A DNA stretch of 64,000 nt. It comes from Symsagittifera roscoffensis. Lineage: Eukaryota > Xenacoelomorpha > Acoela > Convolutidae. Positions 1 to 11,400 of the stretch are shown here, piece by piece. Numbering within the stretch: position 1 is the stretch's first letter; each line of letters begins with the position of its first letter. The notes under the pieces were generated by a model. The model was not told the origin of the DNA and did no database searches. It saw nothing but the letters and a program-made list of their open reading frames with translations. The stretch covers positions 57,428,129 to 57,492,128 of the forward strand of contig NC_087062.1 of the NCBI RefSeq assembly GCF_963678635.1, given 5' to 3'. The position numbers and the translations under genes are program-made.

Positions 1-3
1 ATA

Positions 4-448
4 CATGCATACATACATTCTTTCATACATACATACATACATACATACATACATACAAACATACATACAAAGATACATACATACATCCATACATACATAC
101 ATCCAAACATACATACATACAATTTTACATGCATACATACATACATACATACAAAGATACATACATACTTATATTCACACATGCATACATACATCCATAC
201 ATACATACATACATACATACATACATACATACATACATACATACATACATACATACATACATACATACATACATACATACATACATACAAACAAACAAAG
301 ATACAGAGATACGTACATACATCCATTCATCCATACATACATACATCCATACATACATACATACAAACTTACATGCATACATACTTACATACATGCATAC
401 TTACATCCATACATGCATACTTACATACATGCATACATTTATAAAAGA
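4..448. repeat. ACAT/ATGT tetranucleotide microsatellite
   Basis: Almost continuous CATA units with scattered variants (CATC, CAAA, CTTA). The perfect core lies around 195-290 and the ends are decayed. All open frames here are translations of the four-base unit, not genes. The array is cut by the window edge, so its true length is unknown. Confidence 0.97.
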
Positions 449-539
449 ACATATAAGGGCATAGTTACATACCCAGGTGCTTACGTACATTCTTATATCC
501 AAACATGAACACATGTCAAATTGTTCACACCTGATGTTT

Positions 540-815
540 TTTCAGCGTACAAAACCTATTTGACGGTCAAAACACTCTTAAGGTATTTTTTTTAGTCGAA
601 AAGTTTTCGCTCGTTCCAACTCAGTTAAAAGTTTTTCTCGGTCAAAACGCTTCTCGGTCAAAAATACTCCTCGTTCGAACTTGGTGGAACTGTTTCTACC
701 CGGTAGAACTTGGTCGGAATATTGTTCTTCGGTCGAACATACTCAAAACCTAGACAAATTCAAAACCTCGGTCGAACATATTCAAAACCTAGACAGAGTC
801 GGTCAAAACATACCC
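540..815. repeat. short degenerate direct repeats (GGTCGAAC / CAAAACCTAGACA)
   Basis: The words GGTCGAACATA and TCAAAACCTAGACA recur several times at irregular spacing between the microsatellite and the unassigned flank. This looks like a decayed minisatellite. No coding potential is seen. Confidence 0.6.
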
Positions 816-829
816 AGCCTCGAAACATA

Positions 830-2487
830 AATAGCAAACCTCCCACGGGTAGTGACAATTTTTCTTAAGAACAGGAAGGAAAGTGAGTTAACTTCCATGC
901 GTTACGAGAAACCCAGGCATTACTTCTGCGCTACATCAGACGAGAATCAAGCAGTATCTGTAGAATAAAGTATTATAGAGAAGTCGTTAGCCTTATCACA
1001 AGTTATATCTGAAAGCTAGATGGCTCAGAGTGGTCTATTTTTGACTTTCGCAACAATTATGCAGTTCCAAAAACTGCTGGATTAATACCAGAGCAGTTTA
1101 AGTTTACTCTCTCTGATGTCAATCTGTAACATTTTGAAAATTAAACAAAAAAAACTTTTGAAAAAAAAACAGAACAATTATGCGAAGAAAAAAGTTTTTT
1201 TTCCGCAAGCTCATTGAATTTGGAAAACTCATTGTTGAGAAACCTTCATTTTTGAGAAAAAACTTGGAGGAGAGGCTGAAGTGGGAAAACTCAGCTAAGT
1301 TTGTCGCCTAATAAGCCTGCCCGACAAAAACGAGAAAGAACGACAAAGTGTTTTTTTTATTTCCCTTTTTGATTCGAGTCGTGGGCATCAATTGAAAAAT
1401 AATGTTTCGTTGTATATTTTGATCGCAAATAGAAAACAAGGATAGCCAGTTACTGAGCAAGTCGCACGGAATGTTCCTTTTATAGTCATTAAAAAACCAA
1501 GAACACTTTTTTAATAGTCTTTTTTCTGCGTGGTGTGATGAAGGGATCTGACGCAAAATTGTTATTTAGGCAGATTCGACACTCATAGTAAAATAGGCCA
1601 ATTGGAGATTTTTTTTAGAAAAATGACAGGAAAAACAAAAAAAGAACAAAAAACTCAACATTTTTATTAATTCAAATTTTTGAACTGTTCTGAAGTTATT
1701 AGGCCTTAAATTAGGCATATTTATGCTGATGCAAGCCTGCTCGCTCGCTTAATTTGCTCGAAATAAAACGAAAAAAAAAACTTTTATACCGTTTTTTCTC
1801 GGCACTGGTTTTTTTGAAAAAAACAAAAAAGAAAAAAACTAAAACACCGGGGTACTATGTTCCTCCCCATTTTTTAAATGGTCGCAACAAAAGCTGTACA
1901 AAAATTGAGAATCACAAGATCAAATATCAAATCGTTTCTTTGCATCCGGTGAAACCATCAAAAAGATCTAAATGACACTTACATTGAGCGGATCTCATCT
2001 TAGAGATGTCTAAATTAGTTTAAATAATTCAACATCTAAAATATACACAGATCATTGTGTTTACATCTGTAACTAATGCACCAAAGTAATTTATTAATAG
2101 CAATGACCATTCTTTATTTGCTACAGATTTGAAGGTTTAAAAAAATTTAGTACAGCTGCCAGGAATTTTTACAAAGTAAATAAAACTTTAATCATTTTTG
2201 ATGTTCACAAAATAATTCAGAAAAGACTTGAAAGCACTTCAGGTCATAACGCAATGAGCTCATACTAATGACTTGATGGCAAATTAAACAATTCGATGGG
2301 CGTAAAAACAAGAAATTTATTGGTACAGTTGCGCGTTTTTCAACTTAAAATTTGATTGAATATTCTTCTCTCAGTTTTTTTATTCTGGCAAAAGAAGTAA
2401 CCTCAACCATCCGAACACTTTTATGATATCCGGAAATTTTCTAAATTCTGTTTCATAAAAAAAGCCTTTAAATAAATATTTTCCACC
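830..2487. other. 5' flank of the channel gene, no gene seen
   Basis: AT-rich DNA with poly-A/T runs and no open frame that looks coding. The only structured part is the dispersed repeat near 1640-1785. The channel promoter should lie here or further upstream, but no element can be assigned with confidence. Confidence 0.5.
1640..1785 (-). repeat. dispersed repeat, inverted copy of the flank of the 55.7 kb microsatellite
   Basis: This 145-base stretch is close to the reverse complement of 55595-55738, which flanks the second tetranucleotide array. Shared words include AGGCCTTAAATTAGGCAT and GCTGATGCAAGCCTGCTCGC. It therefore belongs to a dispersed element whose other copy abuts a microsatellite. 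Confidence 0.75.
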
Positions 2488-5400
2488 ATGGTTTCCAAAT
2501 TTACATATACTTTTGAGCTATTAATTTTGAGACTGATCATTTCCATTTCCGAAGTGGCTTTGCGACTCTGTAGTTTTTGTGGACAGCTACGACAGAATAT
2601 CAGACCGAGTGCTTCCGAAGGTAAATTTGAATTATCGTGAACATTTATGTTTTATTGAAATAATTTTCTGCGGTGCCATGATGTTGAAAGCAGTGTTGAT
2701 CTTAGGACTTTTTTCAATTTCTAGGTTTGCAGGATAATGTCAACTTTGACTGCTTTGTTCACAAAATGGGACCAGTTGTGGAAAAAGACATGGTGAATAT
2801 CAGAGTTTCTTACAAAGTTTATTCATCCAAATGTTGAAACTAAATGAATGGCGCAAAAAAACTGGATATAAATTTCCAGATCCAAAATATTGGCTATACA
2901 ATTCCTAGGGTTCAAACGAGCCAAAGAAATTGATTAATTTTGTTGAAACAGCCATTTTGGTTTCAGCGAATGTCAGTTGATATCTACTTCCGCCAGTACT
3001 GGAGAGACCACAGACTAGTTGACCTCTACACACAAGTGGCAACTAGCCCCAACATCTCCCAAGGATCCCCAATTCCACTGGGAAGGGACTACAATGACCT
3101 CATTTGGTTCCCAGGTACGCGCTAGTTATGTCATGTGGCTCTAAACTATAGAATCCCTTCACTGGTGTTATCTTTGGAAAATAATCAACTATGTGATATT
3201 TTTGCGTCTTCACAAAAGCTTTCAGAAATCGATATTAATGAATTTCATTGTCGATTAATGTGTTTACAAAGATAAGTTGACTGAAACCCTTTATGATCGA
3301 TTATAATCGATTACATTAGATTGCAATGGATTATTTCTTAATAAAGTAGGCATGAAAATTTCAAAAACATTTCAATTCAATCAAAACTTGAACTTGCATT
3401 CACTGTTCATACGTTCCATTCGTTGAAATGAGACGTACCTTTGGCTTGTGTTTTAAATTGTTATCTTTTTTCTTGTTTTTCAGATTTTTTTTAAAAAAAA
3501 TTCATTACGAGGCCAAACTGTGCACTGGATAGGCGCACAGTTTTGTGTCTGTATGTTCCTGGATTCCAAAGACAAGCTTTTGAACATGCTCCAAAATGTA
3601 AGTGGATTCCACTTACAAGATTTTCGTGGATTCCGCGTACATATACTTGTACCGTAAATTTTGTCGGCACATTTGTTTTGTTGCGGATTCTACAACAAGT
3701 AAATATAGCTAGTTGTTCTGGATTCCGCAAATGTAAGTGGATTCCGCAAATTGTAAGTGGAATCCGCAAACGTAAGTGGAATCCGCAAAATTTATAAGCG
3801 GAATCCGCAAACTGTAAGCGAATCCAGAAATTTGTGTATTTCTGAACTTGCATATTCACTTGCGGAAATTAAAAGCAAGGAAATAACCATTGTCAGCGGA
3901 ATCCACGAACAATTCTTAAAACATTGCTTAACTAAATTGATGGATATCACACTTTAGTATTTCCAAGCAGTTTTTGGGATCATAGTTTTGGAAACACAAC
4001 ACCGAATAAATTCATCGGGTTAATACGGTGATTGGCTTAATTCATTATTGGGTTGACATATCGCCGAGTTAGGTGAGTATTCGGGATTCAGTAATTAAGA
4101 TTCAGTATTTGGGATTTTAAATTTGAGATTCAGTATTTGCAAGCGTGAATTCAAATAATTTTGTTCACAGTGAGTAAATGATCTTTTTAACTAATTTGAG
4201 TAAATTCGTATTGAATAGAAACTACCAAAATTTGAATTAAAGCGGAATTAAATTTTGAGCTCAAAAACACGAATATATAGTCCTGAAAATAATGCCTTAT
4301 CAAACTACGTTCTGGTTTCGCATTTTGAAAGTATTTCAAAATGGCTAAATTAATAGTTTTTATTTTAATTGAATGGCTTGAAATGAACTGATGAATAAGT
4401 TTACAGGAATTGATATTGATGACAGGAATTGAGATCGAAGTTAACCTTCGTAGGAAGTGAGATTGAAGCTGGGTATGATTGCCAGAAATGAGATGAGAGC
4501 AAAGTTGCGTATAATTGTCAGGAATTGAGATCGAAGTTGCGTATGTTTGTCAGGAATTGAGATCGAAGTTGGGTATATTCAACAGGATTTGAGATCAAAG
4601 TTGGGTGTTTGACAGGAATTGAGATCGAACGTTTGGAATTCCTACTGGTAGCTGATCAACGTAGAATTTAAAAGCTATAGTTGTAAACGCTACTACGGGC
4701 AGTACAACAGTGCGGAAAAAAATTTTGTTGAACAGTGCCGAAAAGAAAAACTTCGCTCAACAGTGCCAAAAATATGAACGAATTTCAACATATTAAGTGC
4801 GGCAATCAAAAATTAAACGGCGAACGTTTACAATCTTAAGTGGCACTTAAAGATTTTGGGTGAAAAAACTTGCAATTTAAATGTTTTGGAGCCAAAATAA
4901 GTGTTTAATTTGCAGTTGCAGACATTTTGGCGCCGAAATTGAATTGATTTTCTTTGATAATTAGCGTCAATAATTTCTCACTCTTTAGAAAATGCGTTTT
5001 AATTTTTCTGAAATTTTCCCGCTTTTTTTGGCACTGTTGTACTTTGGAACTGTTGAACGCCCCCGCTACTACGCTACTACGTTTACATATATGTAAACGG
5101 AATCCGCAAACAAAAAGCTGATTCCACCTACAACTTGCGGATTCCACTTAAAACTTGCGGATTCTGCTTACAGTTTGCGGATTCCGCTTACAGTTGCGGA
5201 TTCCACAACAGCTCAATTCAATTATACACAACTCTCATTATTTGTTTGTGAACTCAGTTGTTCGGAATTCCGCGGATACGGTTGCGGATTCCGCAAATTC
5301 GCCTAATTTTAGAGCGATTTGAACGGTAGTGTTTTAGGTATTTGTTTGTGGAATCCAAAACAGCAAAGACGATCAATGAAATGTAGCAACGTTATGGATT

Positions 5401-8400
5401 CCCCAACAAATCTGGTTGGGGCCTGTTGCGGAATCCGCTTACAATGCACAGAATGCACAGTGTGGCCTCGTAATACTTGAATAATTTTTTATAATCAATT
5501 TTTTTGTTCCGACTTTCTAAGAAAGCGAGGAGCATATATGCCTGTGGTGTTTTTATCTAATATTCAGACCAGGGGCGGATTTAGGGGGTGAGCGGGGGGG
5601 GGGGGGGGACGCTTCCTCTTCTCAGGGATTCGACCGACCCTAAAGTTTTATTCTAATTTTTTTACTAAGGCGCCAATATATACAAACTTTGAATTTTTTC
5701 GTCAACATTTTTCAAAAAAGCCCAAAAACGGCTTTTTTGACCTGTTTTTTCAAAACATTTTCCTGCGGCGCAGAAGTCTTATTTAAATTTTAGCGCCACA
5801 ACAGCGTCTTTTTAGTGCTTTAGGAGAGGTCGGAAAATCAATTTGGTCGACCTAAAAAAAGGTAAAATTTTTTCAAAATCCGCCCCCCGTGAGAAATCCC
5901 AGATCCGCCCCTGATTCAGACCAATTTTAATTTTAAGAAGAAAATTTGGGGATCGTGTGTTTCGACACTTCGACACTGGATTTTTGGGTTGCAAAACCAG
6001 TGTGCTTGCCTAAATGCGGTTGGACTAGTTGCACTATTAATACTTTAAGACGCGAACTTTTTACGCGTGGTGAATTATCCTGCACTCATAATCTTTCCAA
6101 ACTGAATTGAAGCAAGCTAATTGCCATCGAGTATGTTCAATCTTCAAAAATCCAGTATTATCTATTATGATCCGTTTTTAGTTTCAATTGAATCGTTAGT
6201 TTGTTTTTTCAAAAAATCCGTGAAAAAAAAATTACTGCAAATGTGAAATGTTTACTCTACTTTTTACCGCATTCTGCAAAGATTCCAAAGCAATATGTCA
6301 GTCTTCGTGTACAACCCCATCCTCGCCTTCCCCTCCTCACTTTTACCCCTTTACCCTGTTGCTTGCCAAACCTACGATTTTACCTCCCTTCTCCAGGTGG
6401 GGTGAGGTGGTTAACGAGGGGTAAAAGGGGTAAATTAAGGGGAGGCCTAAAAGAGAGAGGGGTTGGGGTTGGCCTAAAAGGGGGGCTAAACATAGAAGGG
6501 AGAGGCAAGGAGGGAAAGACGGACTTAAACTGGGAAAAGGAGATGTAAAAAGACCAGCAAAATTGAGAACCTAACAAAGTGTAGAAAAATAATTATTCAG
6601 GAAAACTTTGAAAACAAGATTTTTGCAAATGTTTTTGCAAACAAACTGCAAACATTTTTATTAATATTCCAATTAAGCGTGTGTTAAACCAAAAGCCATT
6701 TGCAATTTGTGGAAACACTTCACACTGTTTGAAAATCGCACACAAATTTTGGAGTGTTTTTTTTTAATTCACTATAATCGATTTTAATCAATTACTATGG
6801 ATTTTAGTGATTTGAAAAAAAAAATAATCCATTTGTAATCGATTACAATCGAATTTTTTTGCCAAGACTGACAATGAAAAATTATAAACATCAATTAATT
6901 ATCCAGGAAAATCCAATGCGTGTGGTCAAACAAATTCGGTTTAAATGTCAGCACTTGACATTGGCAGTCCAAAATTAGTTCTTTTCTTCTTGAACTTGAA
7001 TTCATTTAAAAGGTGCAGTGAAAAGTTATATAATTTATGGGAGGGGTTGTTGAAGATTATTTCAACTCAACGAGCAATGACCCTGGGTAATGCTAAGAGA
7101 GCAATTGTGAACTTACTAATTAATGAAAATTGAAAAAAGTTGCATATTATTACGTAGGTACAACCTTGAAAAACGTTTGAAAAAAATTGAGAAATGGTTA
7201 TCACTCAGTTCTAACAAGTTTTAGGGCATAAACTATTTTTGATCAGAAAATTATAAGCTAAAAGTAGCTGATGTTCAGTTGATTTCCATTTTTGAAAGGT
7301 TCTACAGTATTCAGAAGGTATTATGTATTTTGCAGTATTTCTTGTTTGTCGTCTGCTGTGAAATTGTTCTAGATTAGGAAACTTATGTTGAGAGCGGCCA
7401 CGAAGCTCATAAAAAAATCCTTTTTACACAATTCAGACAGAAAAATAACGAAAAACAGTGAAAAACTCGTGGTTCTCCATAATCTCGACGAGGGACTCAG
7501 AAGGTCGTTCAAAAACATTGATTTGTTTCTGAACATTCAAAATTTCATTTAAATAAGTTTTATACGTACTTTCGTTCAATAAAAATCCATAATTTATTTT
7601 TGACTGGCAAAATGCATTATAAAAAATCAGTAGTTGTTTTTTTGAGAAGTATTTTCTGGATTTATGAACAACCCCACAGAACTGCGGAAGTTTTTGGTTA
7701 TTTTTTCAACATGACATTTTTAGCCCAACTTTTTGTCTTTTTCAGTTCCTAAATATTTGGAACGATCAACATTTTTCAGCACTTGCCCTGAAGGATGCAA
7801 GCTTGATGCTGAGGTCTTACCAAAATTTACAAATAAACATTTATCGGAACTTACTGTCAGACTGTTTTGCCTCATCCAATTAGATGTCTTATGAATTTAG
7901 CGGCAAAAACACAATTTTCACATTTTCCAAAATGAAAAATTGCAGTGTCATCAGCAAATAGTACTACAGTGCTTTTCTTACAATTTTGTGGTAAATCATT
8001 AATATATAAGAGAAAAAGTAGGGGCCCGAGCACTGAGCCTTGTGGTACACCATGCTCAGTTTTCAGTGGTTGTGATGATGTTTCATTCATTTGTACAAAT
8101 CGTTCCCGATTTGAAAAAGATGACTTTAGAAAGTCGAAAAACGTTCCTCTGAAACCATAATGTTTGAGTTTTTCCAGCAGGCGCTCATGATTGACTGTGT
8201 CAAAATTTTTTTTAAAATCCATAAAACAAGCTAAGCTATAGTCTTTGTTTTCAATCGTAGAGCGCATGAATTCTGTAAATTTTTAGAGCATCCACACATG
8301 ATTTTTTCGGCTGAACTCCAAACTGCTTTTGGTTAATTATCTTTTGTTTTTTGATATATGAAAGCATTCTTTTGTAATTAGTTTTTTCAAAAACTTTTGC

Positions 8401-11400
8401 TCTTGAGCTCAAGAGACTAATCGGTCTATAATTCCCACGATCCGATTTTGCCCCTGACTTATATAACGAAATGATTTGGATTTGGATCTTCGAGGGAAAC
8501 AGTCGAACAATGTGAACAGGAAAAAGTGATGGGGAATAAAAGAAAAAATAGTCCCAAATTGTATTTTTCATCAAATCTTTATTGAAAATTAATCGATAAC
8601 AGTTACAGGTCGGTCGGAACATTCAGAGTTTTGCCCTCACATCTGAGCACTGTTGCTAGTCTTAATACTGACTTCTATTTACTCTGCACACATATTTATA
8701 CTTTGTTAGTTTTAACTGACTTTTATTTGTCCCCCTTCCTCCCCCCCCCCACGCACACACATTTACCCCACCCCTTTAAGTAAACCCTCCCATATACTCA
8801 AACATTCATCCCATAGTTATCCTTCCTCCCACATTGAAGTTGGGAGAAGAAAGAAGTTTTTTAAAGCGGGTTGTGTATGGTGATGTAAGTAGGTGTGCGC
8901 GTGTGTGGGGATACATAAAAGGGGATTGTCAAAGTGTGCGGCTGAGTAAAAAAGGAAAATGTGGATGTTATATATGGGTAATTGTTCCGATTTTCGATAC
9001 GAAAGTAACGGAATATTTGTGCTCAGGGTGGGTTTTTTTTTCTTCAGACAAATTTCGACTTTTTAACTAGCCATTTTAGACAGATTTTTTTTATAACATT
9101 CAAAAGGTATTGTTGTCCTGAGCTTAAATTTGAAAAGATATTTCACCTAAGATCTTTTTTTCGTAACGTTATGGGGGTTTAAAGATTGCCATTTTGGCCA
9201 ATTTGGGACAATTAACGCGCGATATATTTCGCGCTATTAACGCGTAAGCGGAGATTTAATATCCGGCCTAGAAATCGTTCCAAATTGGTTGAAAGAAGCT
9301 TGTTTGCCATATTGATTTGTTACTAGAAGCAAAATTTATTGCTTTCTACTTTATATGGCGCGTGGGGGCATGATTTTTACAAAAAATCTCAAAATTTTTT
9401 ACAAATTTTTTTTCGTTTTTTTTTACATTTAATTTTTTCTTGATATCACTGCTTCATATACCTTAAAAAGCAGTCGGAACATTCAGGGCTTCGCCCTGAA
9501 ACGAGCAGTCTTGTTGGGGTTACATCTTGAAAGGTAATCGTGTTGCTCAAGTTTTTAATGAATGTTTCAAGTATTGCAACTCAAATAGGCCGCAAATGAG
9601 GCAAAATTTATTCGGCACCGGAGTTTCAAGTGAACTAATCGATTATAATGAGTTACAGCGCCAAACCAAATCCATTATAATTTATTATAACAAATCTTAA
9701 CACTAAATTCAATGTAATTCATTTTAAAAAAACATTTCGAATTGAGTATAGCTTGTTTTGAATCTATTACAATGAATTCTTATTGATTACAATCTGAATC
9801 GATTTTTTTTGCTAAAATTTTGGCAAAACTTGAAACATTTTTCTGCATTACTCACGGCCTACTCGGTTTATAAACCTAATTACTTTTATACATTTTTTGA
9901 AATCTTTTTCCAAGACAGGTGAGTCATCTTCAAAGACAATAAAAATTTCAAAATATAACAATAATTTGTGATTTAAAAAACTTTTAATCACAATTTAAAA
10001 ATATTCGAAGACTTCCAAATTTTTCATATGTCACGAAACTTTGTGATTCTGCTAGAAACTTTGACTTGAAATTTCCAATTTGGTCTCATAAAAAACTATC
10101 CCAGTGCAGATATCTTGTTGATTTCTTCAAAAGTTGGTACATTGATAAAAATATGATTGGATGAAACTTTGTCAGTAAACTGCTCAAGAAATAGTACATT
10201 ATTGTCAATAAATGTTGGCGCTATGTTCAATTTTGAATGCAAAACCACGACGCGCGCTGTTGGTGTGAAGACACGGTACTTGCCTAATTTATTCATATGA
10301 ACATCACTCAGTGTTATTGTTCCGACTTTCGATTCGAAACTAACGGAATATTTGTGCTCGGGGTGGTTTTTTTCTTCAGACAAATTTCGACTTTTTAACT
10401 AGACATTTTAGACGGAATTTTTTTTATATCATTCAAAAGGTATTGTTGTCCTGAGCTTAAATTTGAAAAGATATTTTACCTGTGATCTTTTTCGTAAAGT
10501 TACGGCGGTTTAAAGATTGGCATTTTGGCCAATTTGGGACAATTAACGCGCGATATCTTTCGCGCTATTAACGCACTATTAACGCTTTTGTTCTTTATAT
10601 GGCGTGTGCGGGGTGGTTTTCGTAAAAGAAATTTCAAATTTTAGAAAAAAAAAATTTTCATTTTATTTTGTTACATTCAATTTTTTTAAGTTATTACTGC
10701 TCCATAAACCTTAAAAGGCAGTCGGAACATTCGGGGCTTCGCCCTGATACGAGCAATCTTGTTTTTCTATCGGCTGCTTTTGCTTGCACTCAACTTTTTT
10801 GTTGGAACACGGTGTTATGGAGCTTAAACAAACTTCCCCCAAGACCCGAAAAAGACCCGATAACTTATCGAGTAGAAAAATTTCAGATCATTTATCTGTC
10901 TGTCCCATTGCGTAAAGTCCAGCGATTTACTTCTAATTACAAACAAAGGAGCGCTGGGAGGTCAAAACATCCTCGCAGGCACCCAAAGACATCTACAAAC
11001 TCCAGAAGGACATTGAAACGTTTGGCTTTTTTATGACCAAAACTCATTTCGACCAAGTTAAAACTGAGCTGGGCAGATGGCCGTTTGTAATCAACATCAA
11101 GTGTTCGCAGAATATTGACATAGTATGGACTTTTTGGGCATCATGCAGCTAAAAAAAACCCTTCCTACGAGAAAGCACAAATTGGACAAATTGGGCAGAA
11201 TTGAATTTTTCGATGCCGTATTTACAGATGAATCAAGGTTTCAGCTTTGCTCTGGCCCTGCTCAGTTAATCCGAAAGCCAAAAGGTGTCTGTCAACGCTA
11301 CGAACCCAAAAATTTTCTTCAATTTTCTTCGGTGATGCAAAAGAGCACATGGTGTATGGCGCAATTTGGTCTCTGAGCTGAACGTTTGGTCAGAGACGAT

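Larger units (their letters stand above)
3504..5474. mobile_element. 2 kb terminal-inverted-repeat element with arrayed GCGGATTCC motifs
   Basis: The ends are inverted: TTACGAGGCCAAACTGTGCA on the left, and on the right a sequence whose complement reads TTACGAGGCCACACTGTGCA. Inside each end lie clusters of the nonamer GCGGATTCC or its complement (at least 12 in total, about 3735-3830 and 5098-5445), usually beside a GTAAGTG/CACTTAC word. The nonamers are mainly inverted between the two arms. No transposase and no clear target duplication are seen. The layout resembles subterminal transposase-binding arrays of non-autonomous DNA transposons. Superfamily unknown. Confidence 0.75.

Noticed and set aside
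5-508. Open frames in both strands over the tetranucleotide array (HTYI and MYVC repeats)
   Set aside because: They are translations of a four-base repeat that lacks stops in several frames; the same holds for 55720-56225.
3491-3957. Overlapping frames of 66-122 codons on both strands
   Set aside because: They follow the GCGGATTCC repeat array of the inverted-repeat element, not a gene.
6201-6577. 115-codon plus and 65-codon minus frames
   Set aside because: Low-complexity translations of the C-rich/G-rich fold-back arms.
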